A stretch of 64,000 nucleotides of DNA from Acephala macrosclerotiorum. Its lineage: Eukaryota; Ascomycota; Leotiomycetes; Helotiales; Mollisiaceae. The stretch lies in contig MU119290.1 of NCBI GenBank assembly GCA_014904845.1, positions 62,001 to 126,000 on the forward strand, in the 5' to 3' direction. Of this stretch, positions 25,698 to 38,209 are shown piece after piece. Made by a program: the position numbers and the translations under genes. A model generated the notes under the pieces. The model ran no database searches and was not told where the DNA came from. It saw only the letters and a list, made by a program, of their open reading frames with translations. Within the stretch, counting starts at the first letter, position 1, and each line of letters starts with the position of its first letter.

Positions 25698-28600
25698 GGT
25701 GCGGGCTTGTTGGTGGTGGAAAGAGGAGGATTCGCGTTACGACGATAGGGCAGCGTTGAGGTTTTCATTTTCGTTTGCACGCAACAATTTTTCAATCATG
25801 GGTGGCGTATACATACTTTTGGAGTTTTGGATGGCTACAGCCTACTTGGGAGGCAAAGAGTGGAAATATGGGTATACCCTCATCCGCATACTCGGCGGAG
25901 GCGGTATTTTGATTTCATCATATAGGTTTTCATTGTTGATTTGAATTTCTTTATATACTTGAGCGACAAACCTGGGTCTGGCGTCGATACGGGATACACT
26001 CTTTCGGGAGAATGGGCTGTGGGCGTCGAGGACTTTTGGATACATATACCATCTCATGTACGGTAATTAGGTTTAGATTCTTATTTTTGTCTTTACATAT
26101 ATAGGATTGATGAGGTGGAATGGTACGAAAGGAGATATTTAGAGAGCAGGAGGAATTAGGATGAAGTGGCAGAGGATATCAGATTGGAATGGACTTTTTA
26201 AGTACATTTGGATAGAGGAAAATATCAATATACATCTACATTTTGGATATTTTCAAGCTCTTCCTCCCCCTCGCCATCATAATCATGCCCTTTTCGTTTC
26301 GTCGATTAGTCCTCAACTGAGACCCTCACAACTCCATTTCGCAACAACACATTATCTTTACCATCGAACAACGAACACTCAATGACGTCTCGCCTCACCT
26401 CCCTATCTCCATCATCCATCCATCCATCCATCCACCCATTCACATAAGTGGACCTTGTCAATAACGCGTCGCTTCTTTCCATTCTGCCACCCATCAACCA
26501 TGCAGCCAGCCAGCATGCATGCATGCATCATCTCAAAACCCCTCTCAAGGGTCTAAATCAACCTTGTCTACCCGCCAGATCCTCGGCATAAACCCACCCA
26601 GTCACCCACGCACACACCTTCGTACATACATACAGATATTAGCTCTTTCCGCGTAGTGTCCTGTGTGCACGGCAGCGAGCGGGACCGAGTCGGTCCCCAA
26701 AATCTGGATAGAGTGGGTCGGTCGGTAGTGGGTGGTGGGTGGAAAATACCTTTACCCTGAAAGATGTCGTCGGTCGTCGGTCAGTCAGTTTAGTTTGTTC
26801 CTGCAGCCCGTTCGAGGCTGACATGTTTTTTTCTCTCTCGTGGCCGTTTATGGCAATTTTGGTAGGTGTGGGTGCGCGTCGAAGAGAGGGAAGGTGTGGT
26901 GTGCAGCAGAGGGTGGAGACGGGAGGGTGTGCTCCGTTTCGGGGGCTTTTCCGTGAAGTGCGAGTGGAGTACTAGTACAGGAGTAGTAGCGCCGGAGGAC
27001 AAAGTGCGTGTATTTTTGGATTTTTGTGGATAGGCAGCAAGGGCCAGATGTGGAATTTAATGGAAGGAAAGGAAGGAGACTCGTGGGGGCTTAAAGTTTC
27101 CCGGGATGGATTTTGGGATCTCGGGGGTCACGGGGTTCTGGACTGGAACGGTGTGAGAAGAGGCAGGTGAACGCGGAAGGACCCTCGGATTGGATGTTTT
27201 TTTTTTTTTCGGATGTGGTTGTTTTACACCGTAGATTGATGGGCGGGGCAGGTCGGATGCCGGATGTTGCACCTTGCCATGTTTGATGCCCGGTGGTGTG
27301 GTTTTCGATGCGATGCGAAACGAAACGAGTGGGACTCAGGAGGTGAAGGATGTCGGTCACGTGGCGGAGATAGCCTCCGTGGTGAGTGTTCTTTGAGCCT
27401 TGGCTTGCCTGGTCTTTCCCTTTCCCTTTCCTTCCTTCCTCATGTCCCTCCTCCCTTCCTTTCATTTCTTTCTACCAAAACACGGCACAGTTTCCATCTC
27501 TTTCGTCGGATATCACGTTTCTTACTTGAGAGTACGTCTAGAATGGCGATGAAAGAAAGGACTTCGACGTGCGAGTGACGGTTAACCATACATCCTTACA
27601 AACATTCGAGGATTCCGACATCTTTATTCTTCATTTGTGGAGCGGGTGAGGATACGAAGCCCTTACGATTCTGAGTTCGATAGCTTGTGAGTCCTTTCAG
27701 CTCTGCCTTCTGACTACTTTAAAGTTTTGAGTAGCTAGGTTAGTGTAGTTGTACAGGGGAATTAATAGCGGATTGAGATCTCACAGTCAAATCCTTTGGT
27801 CAAGTATGAGAGACTTGAATCTTATGCTTGGGTCTAGCCTTGAATCCAGCTGGTGTGGAGGATCGAGACGCTTGGGAGGTGAAGCACACCTACCGGGCGT
27901 ACTTTTCGTTTTCTTTGAATCGATATCAAAGGAGAGGAGATCTTAGCTTATCGGGACGGATTTATATTTTCATATCTTATGTTCTCTAGGCCTCGACATT
28001 GGAAGGCTTGTGGCAAATTTCCTGATTTTGAAGGGTTTGTTTTTGATTATCTAGGCGTTCAAGTTCAAGTTTCGAGAAAAAGTTGAGCTGGAGAGGTTTT
28101 TTTTTTTTCCCCCTTGCAAGTTCTGGCATGTGTGCGGATATATCTTTGTTGTCACAGAGTTCTGTTGTCAAGCTATGGTCCAAGTTCAAGGTACTAGATA
28201 AAGACAGAAATGAGGTAGAGGTTTGAAGCGAGGTTAGGTTCGAGTCTCATTCCCGCTAAGAGGGTTGTCACATGGTTCGAGTCTAAGTGGACCAAGTTTT
28301 GAGATCAGAGTGAGGTTGCTCACTGGTACTTACAAATCTCTTCAAACTTTCACGTGTGCCAAGTATTGGTCTTCAGCCAAGCTTCAAGTTTGGCAAAATG
28401 AATGAAGAATGATCCATACAAAAAGTTGGCTTCACTAAAGGAGTCGATCTGCTTCTTAGAGACGAAATGGAATTTCGTGAAAGACGGTTCTCAGATGTGG
28501 AGAGATGTGAATTGCTGTTTAGTCTTACAATTTCTCGCTTTTTAGGGGTTGAATAACTCTCAACCTAATTCCTTTGAAAAACACGCCATAACACGCGTAC

Positions 28601-30062
28601 AAGTCTAGAATCCGGACAATATGTGATACGAAAGTCCGACAACGTGTCCGTTACGGTCTCCGATCCATGTGAGTTCACTGGAGATGGTTTATCAGGGCTT
28701 CTCTGACTAAAGGTGGGCGATACTTCAGTACCTTCTATTCAAAATGCCTTATCAAGGAGTTTACTGTCAAATGTTGTGGCATTGTCGTATTTTCGCGTGC
28801 GGTGGATGATGGTAGTATGGTCATAAAACTCATGACTGCGGATGTTAACTCGAAGTCTGCCACTATATAGCGCTGGGCTTAGCTAATAGTGGAAAAGAAA
28901 GCAGGGAGCATCTTCCATGTTATACAAAGCAGAACAGGAGGTTTGTTTGATGGACATGATAGGAGGGTCGGGAAACCTATAATTTGAGATTTGATGTGGT
29001 GTCTTGCTTTGAGATTCCAATCTGGGAAATTTGTTTGAGTTTCTGTTCTACACGTCGTTCTAAATTGAATCTCCTCGGGCTCTTTTATACTGGAATCGTG
29101 ACATGCATCACATGGTTCTTCTTATTTTCGTCGATATTTAGGCAAGATACTCTTGTATTTAGATGTTCCGTATTCCCCAAGCTTTTGGTCAAGAAGAAAT
29201 CTGATATCGGTCTGAGAGAGGGAGGGAAGGGGTAAAACCTCTAGTTCTACCAAATAAGAATCAGATATCTTAAGCTACCTAGCTTGTGCAGCGATTGGGC
29301 TATCGTCGGTCGTGGTGGTGCCTCCATAGCCGCAGGGATCTCGTAGTCCAATCCTTATTTTTTGGACATTTACTCTGCAGCTGTGAAATGTATTTGATTA
29401 TCCCAGGAAGAAGAATTCGTGGAAAGAAGCGGGGAGAAGCCCCGTTGTGATCGAGTCTATGATCGAGTGTGTTGTCATTTGTTATTTCAACCTCTTTACT
29501 TTGTTCTCGGAGTCGAGATCTATGCCCACTTATTGCTTCACGACAGTTCTATTTAGAGCGTCATTTATACCAAGACTGAAAGTCAAGGGGGAAAGATTCA
29601 GGGTTGAATTTAGCAATACATGATTTCTGTAGTATGAGAATTTTGAGAAGTCTCAGAGAATGATGGAAACTGTGCCTGGGAGAGACGTCACCTAGATGAT
29701 AGCATTACTTGCCTGATTATAATTTATGCATCACTGTTAAGCTGCTTAGAATTGCTCTATTTCTAGCCTCTTCATGAGTTGTCAAGCTTTCAAGTTGGGT
29801 GACCTAGAAGGACGAGTAAACATCCGAGTCTCTGACGATGTCATGAACAATTGATGAAAACGTTTTAAGCTTTGCCATTTGGATTAAAGTAACGTTTGGA
29901 CTACTGGAATCTGGGACGACACGAGGGACTCATCCTAGCCTTCGATCTGGATCCAAACGCAGGGCGAGGTGTCCAGCGTACACATGACTGAGAAGTCAAT
30001 CGGCCAGTCACCATCTCCCTCACAGGATAGACTTCGGTAGGAAAGTCCTTTGGAAGAGCCAA
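25698..30062. other. Gene-poor intergenic region
   Basis: No coding gene supported. Simple repeats (ATCC)n at 26414-26433 and GCAT/AGCC units at about 26505-26530 are present, together with several T-runs (27190-27202, 28099-28108). Confidence 0.4.
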
Positions 30063-30759
30063 TTAAAGCTCCCCAACATAGGCCAGGTTTTTCGGTAAGA
30101 CTTTCATTATGCATTGCAGGGGACAACCTTCACCTGCCATCAGAATGCACGACACAAGAACCCAGATTTGCACCACAACTCGTCGTAAAGTAGGATCAAA
30201 ATTGCTCAAGAGCGATTCCTCATATGCTAAAATAGTCTCTCAAATTGAGTCGAGTAGTCGCTCAGGAATATGGTCTACAAGATGGCCGAGAGCGCCTAAA
30301 GTAAGCCATAAGGGCAAAATTAATAATCCCGGGCATCCAGCCAGCAATAAGAAACTGAGCTGGATGTTGGACCATCGCCAGTGATAATCCCCTTGCTGCT
30401 GCGAGATGTAATTACAGGCAATTTCTATTTCCCACCACCGTTCAGGTGTTGATAGAACGGTGAAGGACACGAATGGATTAATTAGTCCATTGCGTGAACC
30501 CCAAGCTTTTGCCTCCTTACAGCAGCATCTTCAGATCCCCCTCCGTCAGACTTTCATGCAATTCGCCCTTCCCCTCTTCGAACCTAGTGGAAATTTCTCT
30601 TGCATCGCTTTCCGTGACTGGAATTTCAGGTTGCTTTTGCTACACTGGATCATCCGAAGACTGTCCGGCACTCAGATCCAGCCATTTCGTCAGGTACAGG
30701 ATCAGCTCTTTCTTGATGGAGTGAAAGGCTCCAATTTCACAGACTAGATGATGGAACAT
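30063..30759 (-). pseudogene. Decayed gene for an unrecognised membrane protein
   Basis: Read on the minus strand, a nearly continuous coding-like frame runs from an ATG at 30759 but is broken by TAG (30640-30642) and TAA (30517-30519). A frame shift near 30500 follows, then a TGA (30240-30242), and the frame ends at a TAA at 30063-30065. The fragments read like real protein, e.g. HHLVCEIGAFHSIKKELI, then STPERWWEIEIACNY, then the hydrophobic segment LSFLLLAGCPGLLILPLWL and, after the TGA, another hydrophobic patch (VVVQIWVLVSCILMAG). No family is recognised. The several independent lesions argue for decay, not for introns, because no GT-AG pair removes them cleanly. Confidence 0.45.
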
Positions 30760-30973
30760 ATTCGTAGAACTCGTCTTGGCGACACGCCTGCTCTTTCGCG
30801 AGTCTTTCGTCAAAGAATCGAGCGTTTAGCGAAAATCTAGATCTCCCGTCGATGCACCTTTCGTCAATGGTCTATGCTTACAAAGTTTGTCTTGTAGCAA
30901 GGTATCAACATTCGCCAGATCAACGAGCCCTTCGACCTGCCAAAAGCTTAGGTACAAAAGACAAGTTCATCGA

Positions 30974-31479
30974 CAGTGTTGGTAATCAGATAAATCTATC
31001 ATATCTCGAAGGTCTATAGATATATATCTGTATCTACGGAGTATCTAATAGATAGATATCATTGAAAACCTGTAGATATATAGATATATCCGAGATATGA
31101 ATTCTTTACGTGAATAGAGTAGAAAAATTCTTACCGGCCGCTTCCAGGAATGGAGCCTAACACAATGAAATCCACAATCCTCTCCACTACACTTATAAAC
31201 GTGCCAATACAGTGCCTTAATTGACTACTAAGCTTCCCTTAGTATGGTATTTAAATGTGTAATACTCAAACTACCCCTCTTTATCCCCAATAAGAACTTG
31301 TAAACTGGGCTGAATAACTTATTTGGAATTACTTCTACCTATCTTCATATGACTATAGATACGCTGTGGATATCTGCGATATCTGGCAAAACTATAGCCA
31401 GATGTCTGACAGATTTGTAAGGTTCACAGATAGATATCTGCGGTGTATCTATCAAAGTCGTATCTGATTAACAACACTG
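30974..31479. mobile_element. hAT-type MITE with target-site duplication
   Basis: A 506-bp element starts CAGTGTTGGTAATCAGATA and ends with the near-perfect reverse complement (one mismatch in 19). It is bordered by an 8-bp direct repeat, TTCATCGA at 30966-30973 and TTCATCGG at 31480-31487 (7 of 8 match). CAG-starting ends with an 8-bp duplication are hAT hallmarks. The interior is dense in short palindromic GATATCT/AGATATAT motifs, as in hAT subterminal repeats. It has no coding capacity, so it would move only with a transposase supplied from elsewhere. Confidence 0.88.
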
Positions 31480-31651
31480 TTCATCGGAACACACCCTTGC
31501 CTCGTGGGTCTGTCTCCGGGTCAGTCCTTGCGGTTTGATGGATTGCACTTCCAAGCCAGCAAGAATCTCCAGAGGAACACCAAAGTCTTCGCCGAGCCTG
31601 TGCTCCTTCATTGCTAGTTATACGTAGTTGAAATGAGAGGAATAATTGAAC

Positions 31652-32154
31652 CTATGCAGAAAGAGAAGGGATCCTTCTCTTGGTGGACCGGTCTCCATGG
31701 CACATGCCTAATAAGCTCATTCCCCTTACCCTAACTGCCATGGGGTGATCTATACACTCACTACGGTGGACACGCTTGCATTCATGGCATTCATAATGGT
31801 TCTTCGTGCTACGTGATAGCGGTATAAGGAGGCGGACTCGCTCTCTGGACCTTGCGGGGTTCCAGTATATGCCTTGCGCTCTGAATACCTGCTCTTTGTA
31901 CACTCAATCCTTTGTGGACATGCCTTCCAACATTTCTCGTGCTGCTTGCTGAAAGCTTGGTGGAGGGCTTTGTTGCAGAGCGCAAGACAAGCGATAGCAC
32001 GAAGTGGCAAGAAGCTTGCGATTTCGTCGATCATCTCTGGTGGTAGGTCCAGGAGATTGAAATTCTGAGATTGGCAGGTGACAAGGTCGAGGCGAAGGAT
32101 TCGCGGGGACTTTGATATGGACGTCCTTCTTCGAGCTGACCTGACTTTTGCCAT
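31652..32154 (-). pseudogene. F-box protein gene with a frameshift
   Basis: From the ATG at 32154 the frame encodes a basic N terminus and then a clear F-box: FNLLDLPPEMIDEIASFL, PLRAIACLALCNKALHQAF, ending QHEKCWKACPQRIEC. In this frame the protein soon becomes unconvincing and stops at 31750. A second frame over the same DNA carries what normally follows in fungal F-box proteins of this kind: RERVRLLIPLSRSTKNHYECHECKRVHRSE, with a CxxC pair, then stops at 31652. The simplest reading is a small indel between about 31930 and 31850. F-box proteins recruit substrates to SCF ubiquitin ligases. An unseen intron bridging the frames cannot be excluded, but no good splice pair was found. Confidence 0.6.
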
Positions 32155-34122
32155 GACCGAGTCCGGGCGATGAACTCTTAACCTCCATCCTGCAGATTTT
32201 TGAAACTGAGAAGGCTCTGGTAAGAGGAGATGAAATTGTGAGATTGCAAAGGCGGAAATGTAGTTGGGGCCAGATATGCCACCTGAAATATGTTTAAACA
32301 AGTAAGATTTTTTTCTTCCTCAGATTAGATGTTCTTTTTAAGCCCAGCAAGGAACAACCGTGGAGGAACTGAGTACCCGCAATATCCAACTGTTGCAATC
32401 CAGAGATAGGGGCTACTGGAGAATCTTATGGAAGAACAGATGCTCTCAAAGGGCTTTGGTGACACCGCGTATTGGGCACCTTGAGAGTTGGCACGACTGC
32501 AGCCTTTATGGATTTCCGTCGGACTCCGTCTATAAATGAAAGGTTGGAAGAATTTGGGAAGTGAAATCGAGTGACAAGGTGGACGAACCATGCAACAGCT
32601 TACGAAGCGGAACATAAGGCCACTGGCTGTCTAATCTCCTGCAGTTTGAGAGGTTTCCTGGAAGGATAGACTACCTCGAACTTTGGTCAGCTTTTGAAGA
32701 AAATTCCAAATCTGAAAATCGAAGAGAAAGAAGAGACTGGACAGGCCGAAGGACTCTGGGACCAGGTGGACCTTGATTATTGTAGATCCTGGTTTCTATC
32801 GAGGAAGGTCGTTGGGGATACTGAGTAAGGATATTAGTTCAATATGCAGTGGAAAAGACGAAACTGGAGTTTCCATGACGAGCTTCATATCCCAAGATCC
32901 GAACTCAAGGAAACAGTGGTCGACGCTTGACAGTTGATGCGAGTCGACCTTACTCCAACTCATCATCGCCGAATTGTCGAATATGGTAGCTGATATTTGA
33001 TTCGTGTGTTTCGGCCAAGGAAGTGCTCGACAGATTGTGCCGACCGATCCAATATAACAGTGACATTCGACATGTTGGGGCTGATTAGAAGGATAAGGAT
33101 CAGCCTATGGTCAACATGGAAATGGATCCATCCATCCACGCCTCCGACCCATCCAATAGCATGACCGTGCTCGTAAAGGATATGCTTGACTCTCAGGTCT
33201 CGCATTCATTTCGTCGCTCGCTCTGTTACAAACGCATTTGGCTCGATTGCAGAGGTTATCTCCCACTCTCCACCGGAACCGTCGAGTCTCCGTCCCCATC
33301 AATCATCCAGAAGAAGTTCTCACTAGCCGTTCCGAAATGGTCCAGGCTCAACAAATTCAATGTTAACACGCTGACTTGAAGTCTTGATGGCGAGTGAACG
33401 GTGCGAAAACATGTGTGTCATGTGATGCCGGCTAGCACCGCTGCTCAATCGAAGAGCACAAGCCAGAAAATGGTTCAAAGGACGTGATTGACTGAAAGTG
33501 TTCGCAAGAGTTCTTGTGTGCGGCAAAGGTGCCTTACGAGAAACAGGGGGGTGAACATGATAGACGAGTTCGAGGAACGGGGTTTGCATCGTGGAATCGT
33601 AACGGTGTCGAGTGCGTTGACAAGGCGACAGCCCCTAGCCGTTGATGTATGTATCAAGCTCCAGTAATTCGGCATCGCAGGATTGTTAAAGGTCATTGCC
33701 GATATTTGAAGAGTCGTTGATTGAAGAAGGTTTTGAGACTTCGAAACAAAGATCCTTCTTGACGCTAAGCTGTATTTGCTTACAGTCACGTGGCAGATCT
33801 CAAACAGTAATAACTTTCTCTAACATATTGCCATCGTAGAGCTATCTTCCGGTTCCTGAAGTTTGGGATTGATCAATGCTAACTATATACGTGTCTGAGA
33901 AGAACGGAGAGTTATCATTGAGTGTAGTACAAGAAAGATAATTCGCTAAGTTTCAGTGAGCTATTGAGGACCCCTAATCTCCAATATATACCACAATGAA
34001 ATAAAGTCCAAAACTTGAACAGAAAATAGGATTGCGTGCAAGTCCTGACCAAGCTTAAGCGACCTCACAAAGTACAAAAATCCCCCAGACCAGCATTTCC
34101 CAAGCACCACTTCCTCTCTAAT
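32155..34122. other. Intergenic region without supported genes
   Basis: No coding frame with convincing protein character; only short unsupported open frames on both strands. Confidence 0.4.
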
Positions 34123-36431
34123 TCATTCCTTGCCACTTGCTCTCCTCCTCCTCTTCTTCTCCGTCATCGGCTCCCAAAACAGTTTTCTAGCATGCGCATC
34201 GTCATTATCCTCTTTGTTTTCTTTGTCTGCACAAGTCAGGGTCTTGAAATCTAGGGGTGTGAGAAGTTCGACTTACAGAATTCTTCATCCGCGGCTTTGA
34301 GCTTCGAGAACGTGCTCGCGAGACGTTTGTTATTTCCAAAAGTGCCAAGATGGTCCTCGAGACGCCAGCCTGGGGAGTAGGGTGATATAGAATCGCGATA
34401 TACTAATCTATGACCCGTAATCATGGCTTCATACATGACTTTCTGCTTCTCCCTCCGTCGGTCCACGCCCACTATCATCACATTAGAGATGCCTTCGGGA
34501 ATGATGGGAAGCAGGATGGCAACGTACCATCATAGAGGATGACTTCGTAGTGCTTCATCAGCTTCCTGTACAACAGAGCTAAACGCCATAAACACAAGCC
34601 AATGACAATGACATCTTCCGGTGGTTTCATTATCGCGTCATCGAAGCATTTGAATAATTCCGTCTCCGTGGCCTCCATTGCATTGACAGCAATAGACCGA
34701 AGCTGCCCTCGTGCAGTAAGTGACAGCATTTGCTGTATGCTGGTGTCCGACTTGCGGAAAAGTGGTGAGCCATGCAATTCTAAGTCCGCAGGATAAATTG
34801 CTGGATGCGTTCCGTGAAGCCAGAAGGCGAGACTTATCATTCGGATGGTTAGGTTCACCAGGTTGTGCTGTAATCGTCAATACTTCATTCGACCACTCTT
34901 GCGAAGAGAGACAAACCTGTGGCAGAAATGGTATTGTCCTGCAGTATTCGAAGAGAAATTTGTCTCGCACCGGAGGCTCAAAATCGGGAAGCTCCCTCGA
35001 GAACTCTGCCATTAGATTTCTTCCCCATGTATCAAGGGTATCAGCAGTTGGTAAGGTTGAATCTTCTATCCGGTAGGACGGGACTATCTCGCGGTCATCT
35101 TCAGACCTCGCCCTGCGTCTTAAGCCATGACTTGTGAACTCGCAATCTTGAACGTTCACAGAGAGGGTAGCATCAATCGGAAAATAAGCACAAGGATGGT
35201 CTTCAGTTCGAACGAAATGCCCAATCACAATTGTACGTTTCGAATCATCCAGCTTTATAGGGACATTGTAATTTCTCTTGGCGGTGTCATAGAGATCTGC
35301 GAATGTTAGTATTGGGAAAATATTGGGAGCAAGAACACAGACCTGGGATGCCTTTTCTGTACTGCTGCAGATCTACTCGGAAGCAAATACCGGAACCTAG
35401 CTCTTTCCTCTCTAACATGTATTCACAACTTGGAAGTAGCTTTTCGCAAACCGGACACTGCCTCCCAGGATCAGACGAACACTAGAGTCATTTAGTCCGG
35501 GCACTCGTGATGTAGTTGGGAGACCTTCCTTCTTCTTCTTGAGATAGTGACACAGAAGACAGGCTTTCGCGGCACGAACAGCTTTCGCATCCTCTTTCCC
35601 TTCGGTTGTGAGTTTTCGGTGATCGCCAGTCTTTCGAGGGGATTGCAAGACGAGCGGACCAAATTCTTTGACTTGAAGCAATTCGACTTCTTCATCATCT
35701 CGATTTTTCGGTGGGGCGGGAAGAATGCGTGCTTGTCTTCGAGGTTCCTGGGAATGTCCTGATAGGAAAGGGTCGTCGAAATGCGTTGGCACGTCAAAGC
35801 CATTCTCGTCGCCTTGGGTTTTCTCATTTGAGGAATGAAGTGGCTGATCAGGCAAGGCATGCCAGCTATCAGTCGACGAGCTCTGGGGTGTATACACTAC
35901 TACCATTTGTAGCGTTGGACTGGGCCCATTCCTACCGAAGCTTGAGGAGGTCGTGGACATGCTGTTTCTCTCATGTTGATGAGGTAGTGAAGCGAAATCG
36001 TTTGCACCAAAGTGAAGTGTGCCGTCATTCGTACCCAGGCTTGACGAAGGTGTATGAAAAAAGCCTTCTGAGCTTGAGCTTGTATAAGAACCCCGGCGAT
36101 AGCCTTGCTCATTTCCTCTTCTGGGTATTTTTGCGTTTTCGACCAAACCCGGGTCAAGTTCAGGGATGTAGCGTGAATCAGATGAATGGGATGCAGGTGG
36201 AACACAACCGACAACCGGTACTGGTGGTAGCAAAGATGAACCGGTCGAGTTGACTACCCATTGTGAGAGAGGAGATAAATAGTCTCGCTCATTTGTTGTC
36301 CGAGGCCTTGCATCTCTGCTAATATTGTACAAGCCTTTGCATACATTGCCAGGAGTCCTGGGGACATAACTGAATTCAGTTCCATCATGTAACCGTTTTC
36401 TCGCAGTGGGGGTGTCGATTGTCGATAGCAT
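34123..36431 (-). CDS. Zn2Cys6-type transcription factor with a broken exon junction in the zinc cluster
   Basis: Six exons: 36431-35525, 35481-35343, 35296-34917, 34867-34528, 34471-34277 and 34226-34123. All introns are GT-AG, and junctions 2-6 hold frame. Combining exon 1 (KACLLCHYLKKK) and exon 2 (CSSDPGRQCPVCEKLLPSC) would give a perfect C-X2-C-X6-C-X7-C-X2-C-X6-C binuclear zinc cluster. The only visible donor, however, lies seven nucleotides past the third lysine codon (AAGGAAG then GTCTCC), which leaves one extra nucleotide and shifts frame. The N-terminal 280 residues are Ser/Pro-rich and disordered-looking. The C-terminal part is conserved-looking (LDDSKRTIVIGHFV, HNLVNLTIRMISLAFWLHG, DVIVIGLCLWRLALLYRKLM), and the end is basic (EKKRRRRASGK). 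It is probably a nuclear regulator, unless the frame break is real and inactivating. Confidence 0.7.
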
Positions 36432-38124
36432 AATGTTGTCCCTGTGGCGCAAGAGCTGGGACAAGACCGATTACTGATTTACGATATTGAGAGTTAAGAT
36501 GCGGATGATAAAACAAGGCTAGACTGTAGGGTAGGTTGGCCAACTTTCGCAGAATCGGGAGCGAAAGGATATATGTACGACATAATTGAAGTTGGAAAAG
36601 GTGCGCGACCACCGGTAAGGCGTCTGACAAGGCTGAAGCCAAATGCCCTTTTCTGCAGGACATCCTAAGCGAGTCAAAGAGTGTGCCTCGAGTGGTGCGC
36701 TAGTTGCCGTGCTGTAAGAAATGTCTAGCACGTTGTTTAGCTTTGACGAATGGAAATCTATCGGTGAGGATGAAACTTATCGGCAAGGAAAGACAAGGCA
36801 GCTTTCGACAAAAAGGAGAGTCTGGAATCGGTCCTTTGGGGTCCTCAGTTCGTAACACAGAGATCCTGCATCCTTTCAAAATCTGGAATCGTGTGTTGTG
36901 ATTGCTATTGTTATTGCAGGACTGTAAATAGGGTCTGAGTGATGTTTGGTGGATCTAACACGGTGCGATGCGAACGCCCTCGTGCTACTCGGTGAGGGTA
37001 GTTGGGACAAATCCGCTACTCGCCCTTGGGAGTGACCAATCATGTCGTTTCGGTGTGAGATTGGCTATTGCTGGATCCTCGTGCCGCTACGGAATTGAGC
37101 AGTCCAGACTCTACTCCAGCGTTTCGGCGAGAAGTTTTGGCTAGAACCGTATATCTACACCTGCTGGATCCTCTTGACGTGGCATCTGGAAATTCCGTCA
37201 GGTCTTCACCGAGACCTTCTCACTGGACATCAGCGAAACTTCGCGGGTCGTGAATTTGTAAATTGTAGTTTCGGCGTGAGAACCTGATGCCAGATAGTGG
37301 CAGGAAGCTGGGATTCTAAGTTGTCCATGGCTTATATAATCTGTAGTCATTCGCAATGTGATTCTGAGGTTGCTATTGCCCATTGAATCTAACTCCAACT
37401 CACTAGAACCCATCGAAGCACACTTTATACCGTCAAGCATAATGATGGCGAGTTCCTATAAGCCACCGTATGACCCATCGAAGCTCTGGTTGGGAAACGG
37501 CTATACTTCTCTTATGAGCTCCAATGGTGGGAGTAGTCGAATACCCTCGATACCACTCATCTGATTCGATGCTGATGAGGTATAGGAGCGTTTGGGGCGA
37601 TGTTCTGGCCGGACACCGGCGATGTTGCCACTGAGCATCAACAGTCGAATCAAGAGACATGGTCGACAAACGCTGACGCAGGCTCGAGCGACGAAGCAAA
37701 GATTCATCAAAAGAATGCGCAAAAACAGACACACATAGAGGCAGGAAGGAATAGACAGAAGAAGAAGCGATGACCGAAGTGACAGGGAGAAGGGGAAGGA
37801 CTCAAATTGATTAGAACGTGAAGAAGAGCTGGCGAGCAGGATGCTATCCGAAATGTGTACATGTACATGCTGTATGAATAGGACTTTTGGCAGCTTCATT
37901 ACGATTGAAGGACCATTAGATTGATCATAACAAGCAAATGATTGATGAGAGACAGGAAGGAAACTGTTTTTGATTGATCTAAAAAAAACTTTGATCGCAC
38001 GTGCAACCCAGCCTCCTCAAATTCGCCAGACCGCCTTTCCTCGTTTTCTGTCCTCCAGAATCAAGCTACAATAGAAATGTAAATAAGCATTCCTCTGCCA
38101 GTTCTATTAATAGAAGCACCATCT
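36432..38124. other. Intergenic region upstream of the tRNA pair
   Basis: No coding gene supported. It contains the promoter side of the Zn2Cys6 gene and, at its right end, the upstream element of the first tRNA-Ser. Confidence 0.45.
38080..38089 (+). promoter_or_regulatory. TATA-like upstream element of tRNA-Ser(AGA)
   Basis: TAAATAAGCA lies 36-45 nt before the tRNA start. The same ten bases occur before the second tRNA-Ser gene. Confidence 0.5.
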
Positions 38125-38205
38125 GGCATCATGGCGGAGTGGTTATCGCGCTAGCCTAGAAAGCTAGTTCCTTCGGGAGCGCAGGTTCGAGTCCTGCTGA
38201 TGTCG
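38125..38205 (+). tRNA. tRNA-Ser (anticodon AGA), intronless
   Basis: An 81-nt cloverleaf is complete: acceptor GGCATCA pairs with TGATGTC (one G-U), and the D arm is GCGGAGTGGTTATCGC. The anticodon stem is CTAGC/GCTAG around loop CTAGAAA (anticodon AGA). The long class II variable arm is TTCCTTCGGGAG, the T arm is GCAGG-TTCGAGT-CCTGC, and the discriminator is G. The A and B boxes are intact. An oligo-T terminator follows at once. Confidence 0.97.
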
Positions 38206-38209
38206 TTTC

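Noticed and set aside
28237..28284. Two B-box-like GGTTCGAGTCT motifs 37 bp apart
   Set aside because: No A box at suitable distance and no tRNA fold; most likely chance.
34190..34254. Short hydrophobic plus-strand frame resembling a signal peptide
   Set aside because: It lies over the last intron and final exon of the Zn2Cys6 gene on the other strand and stops after 20 residues.
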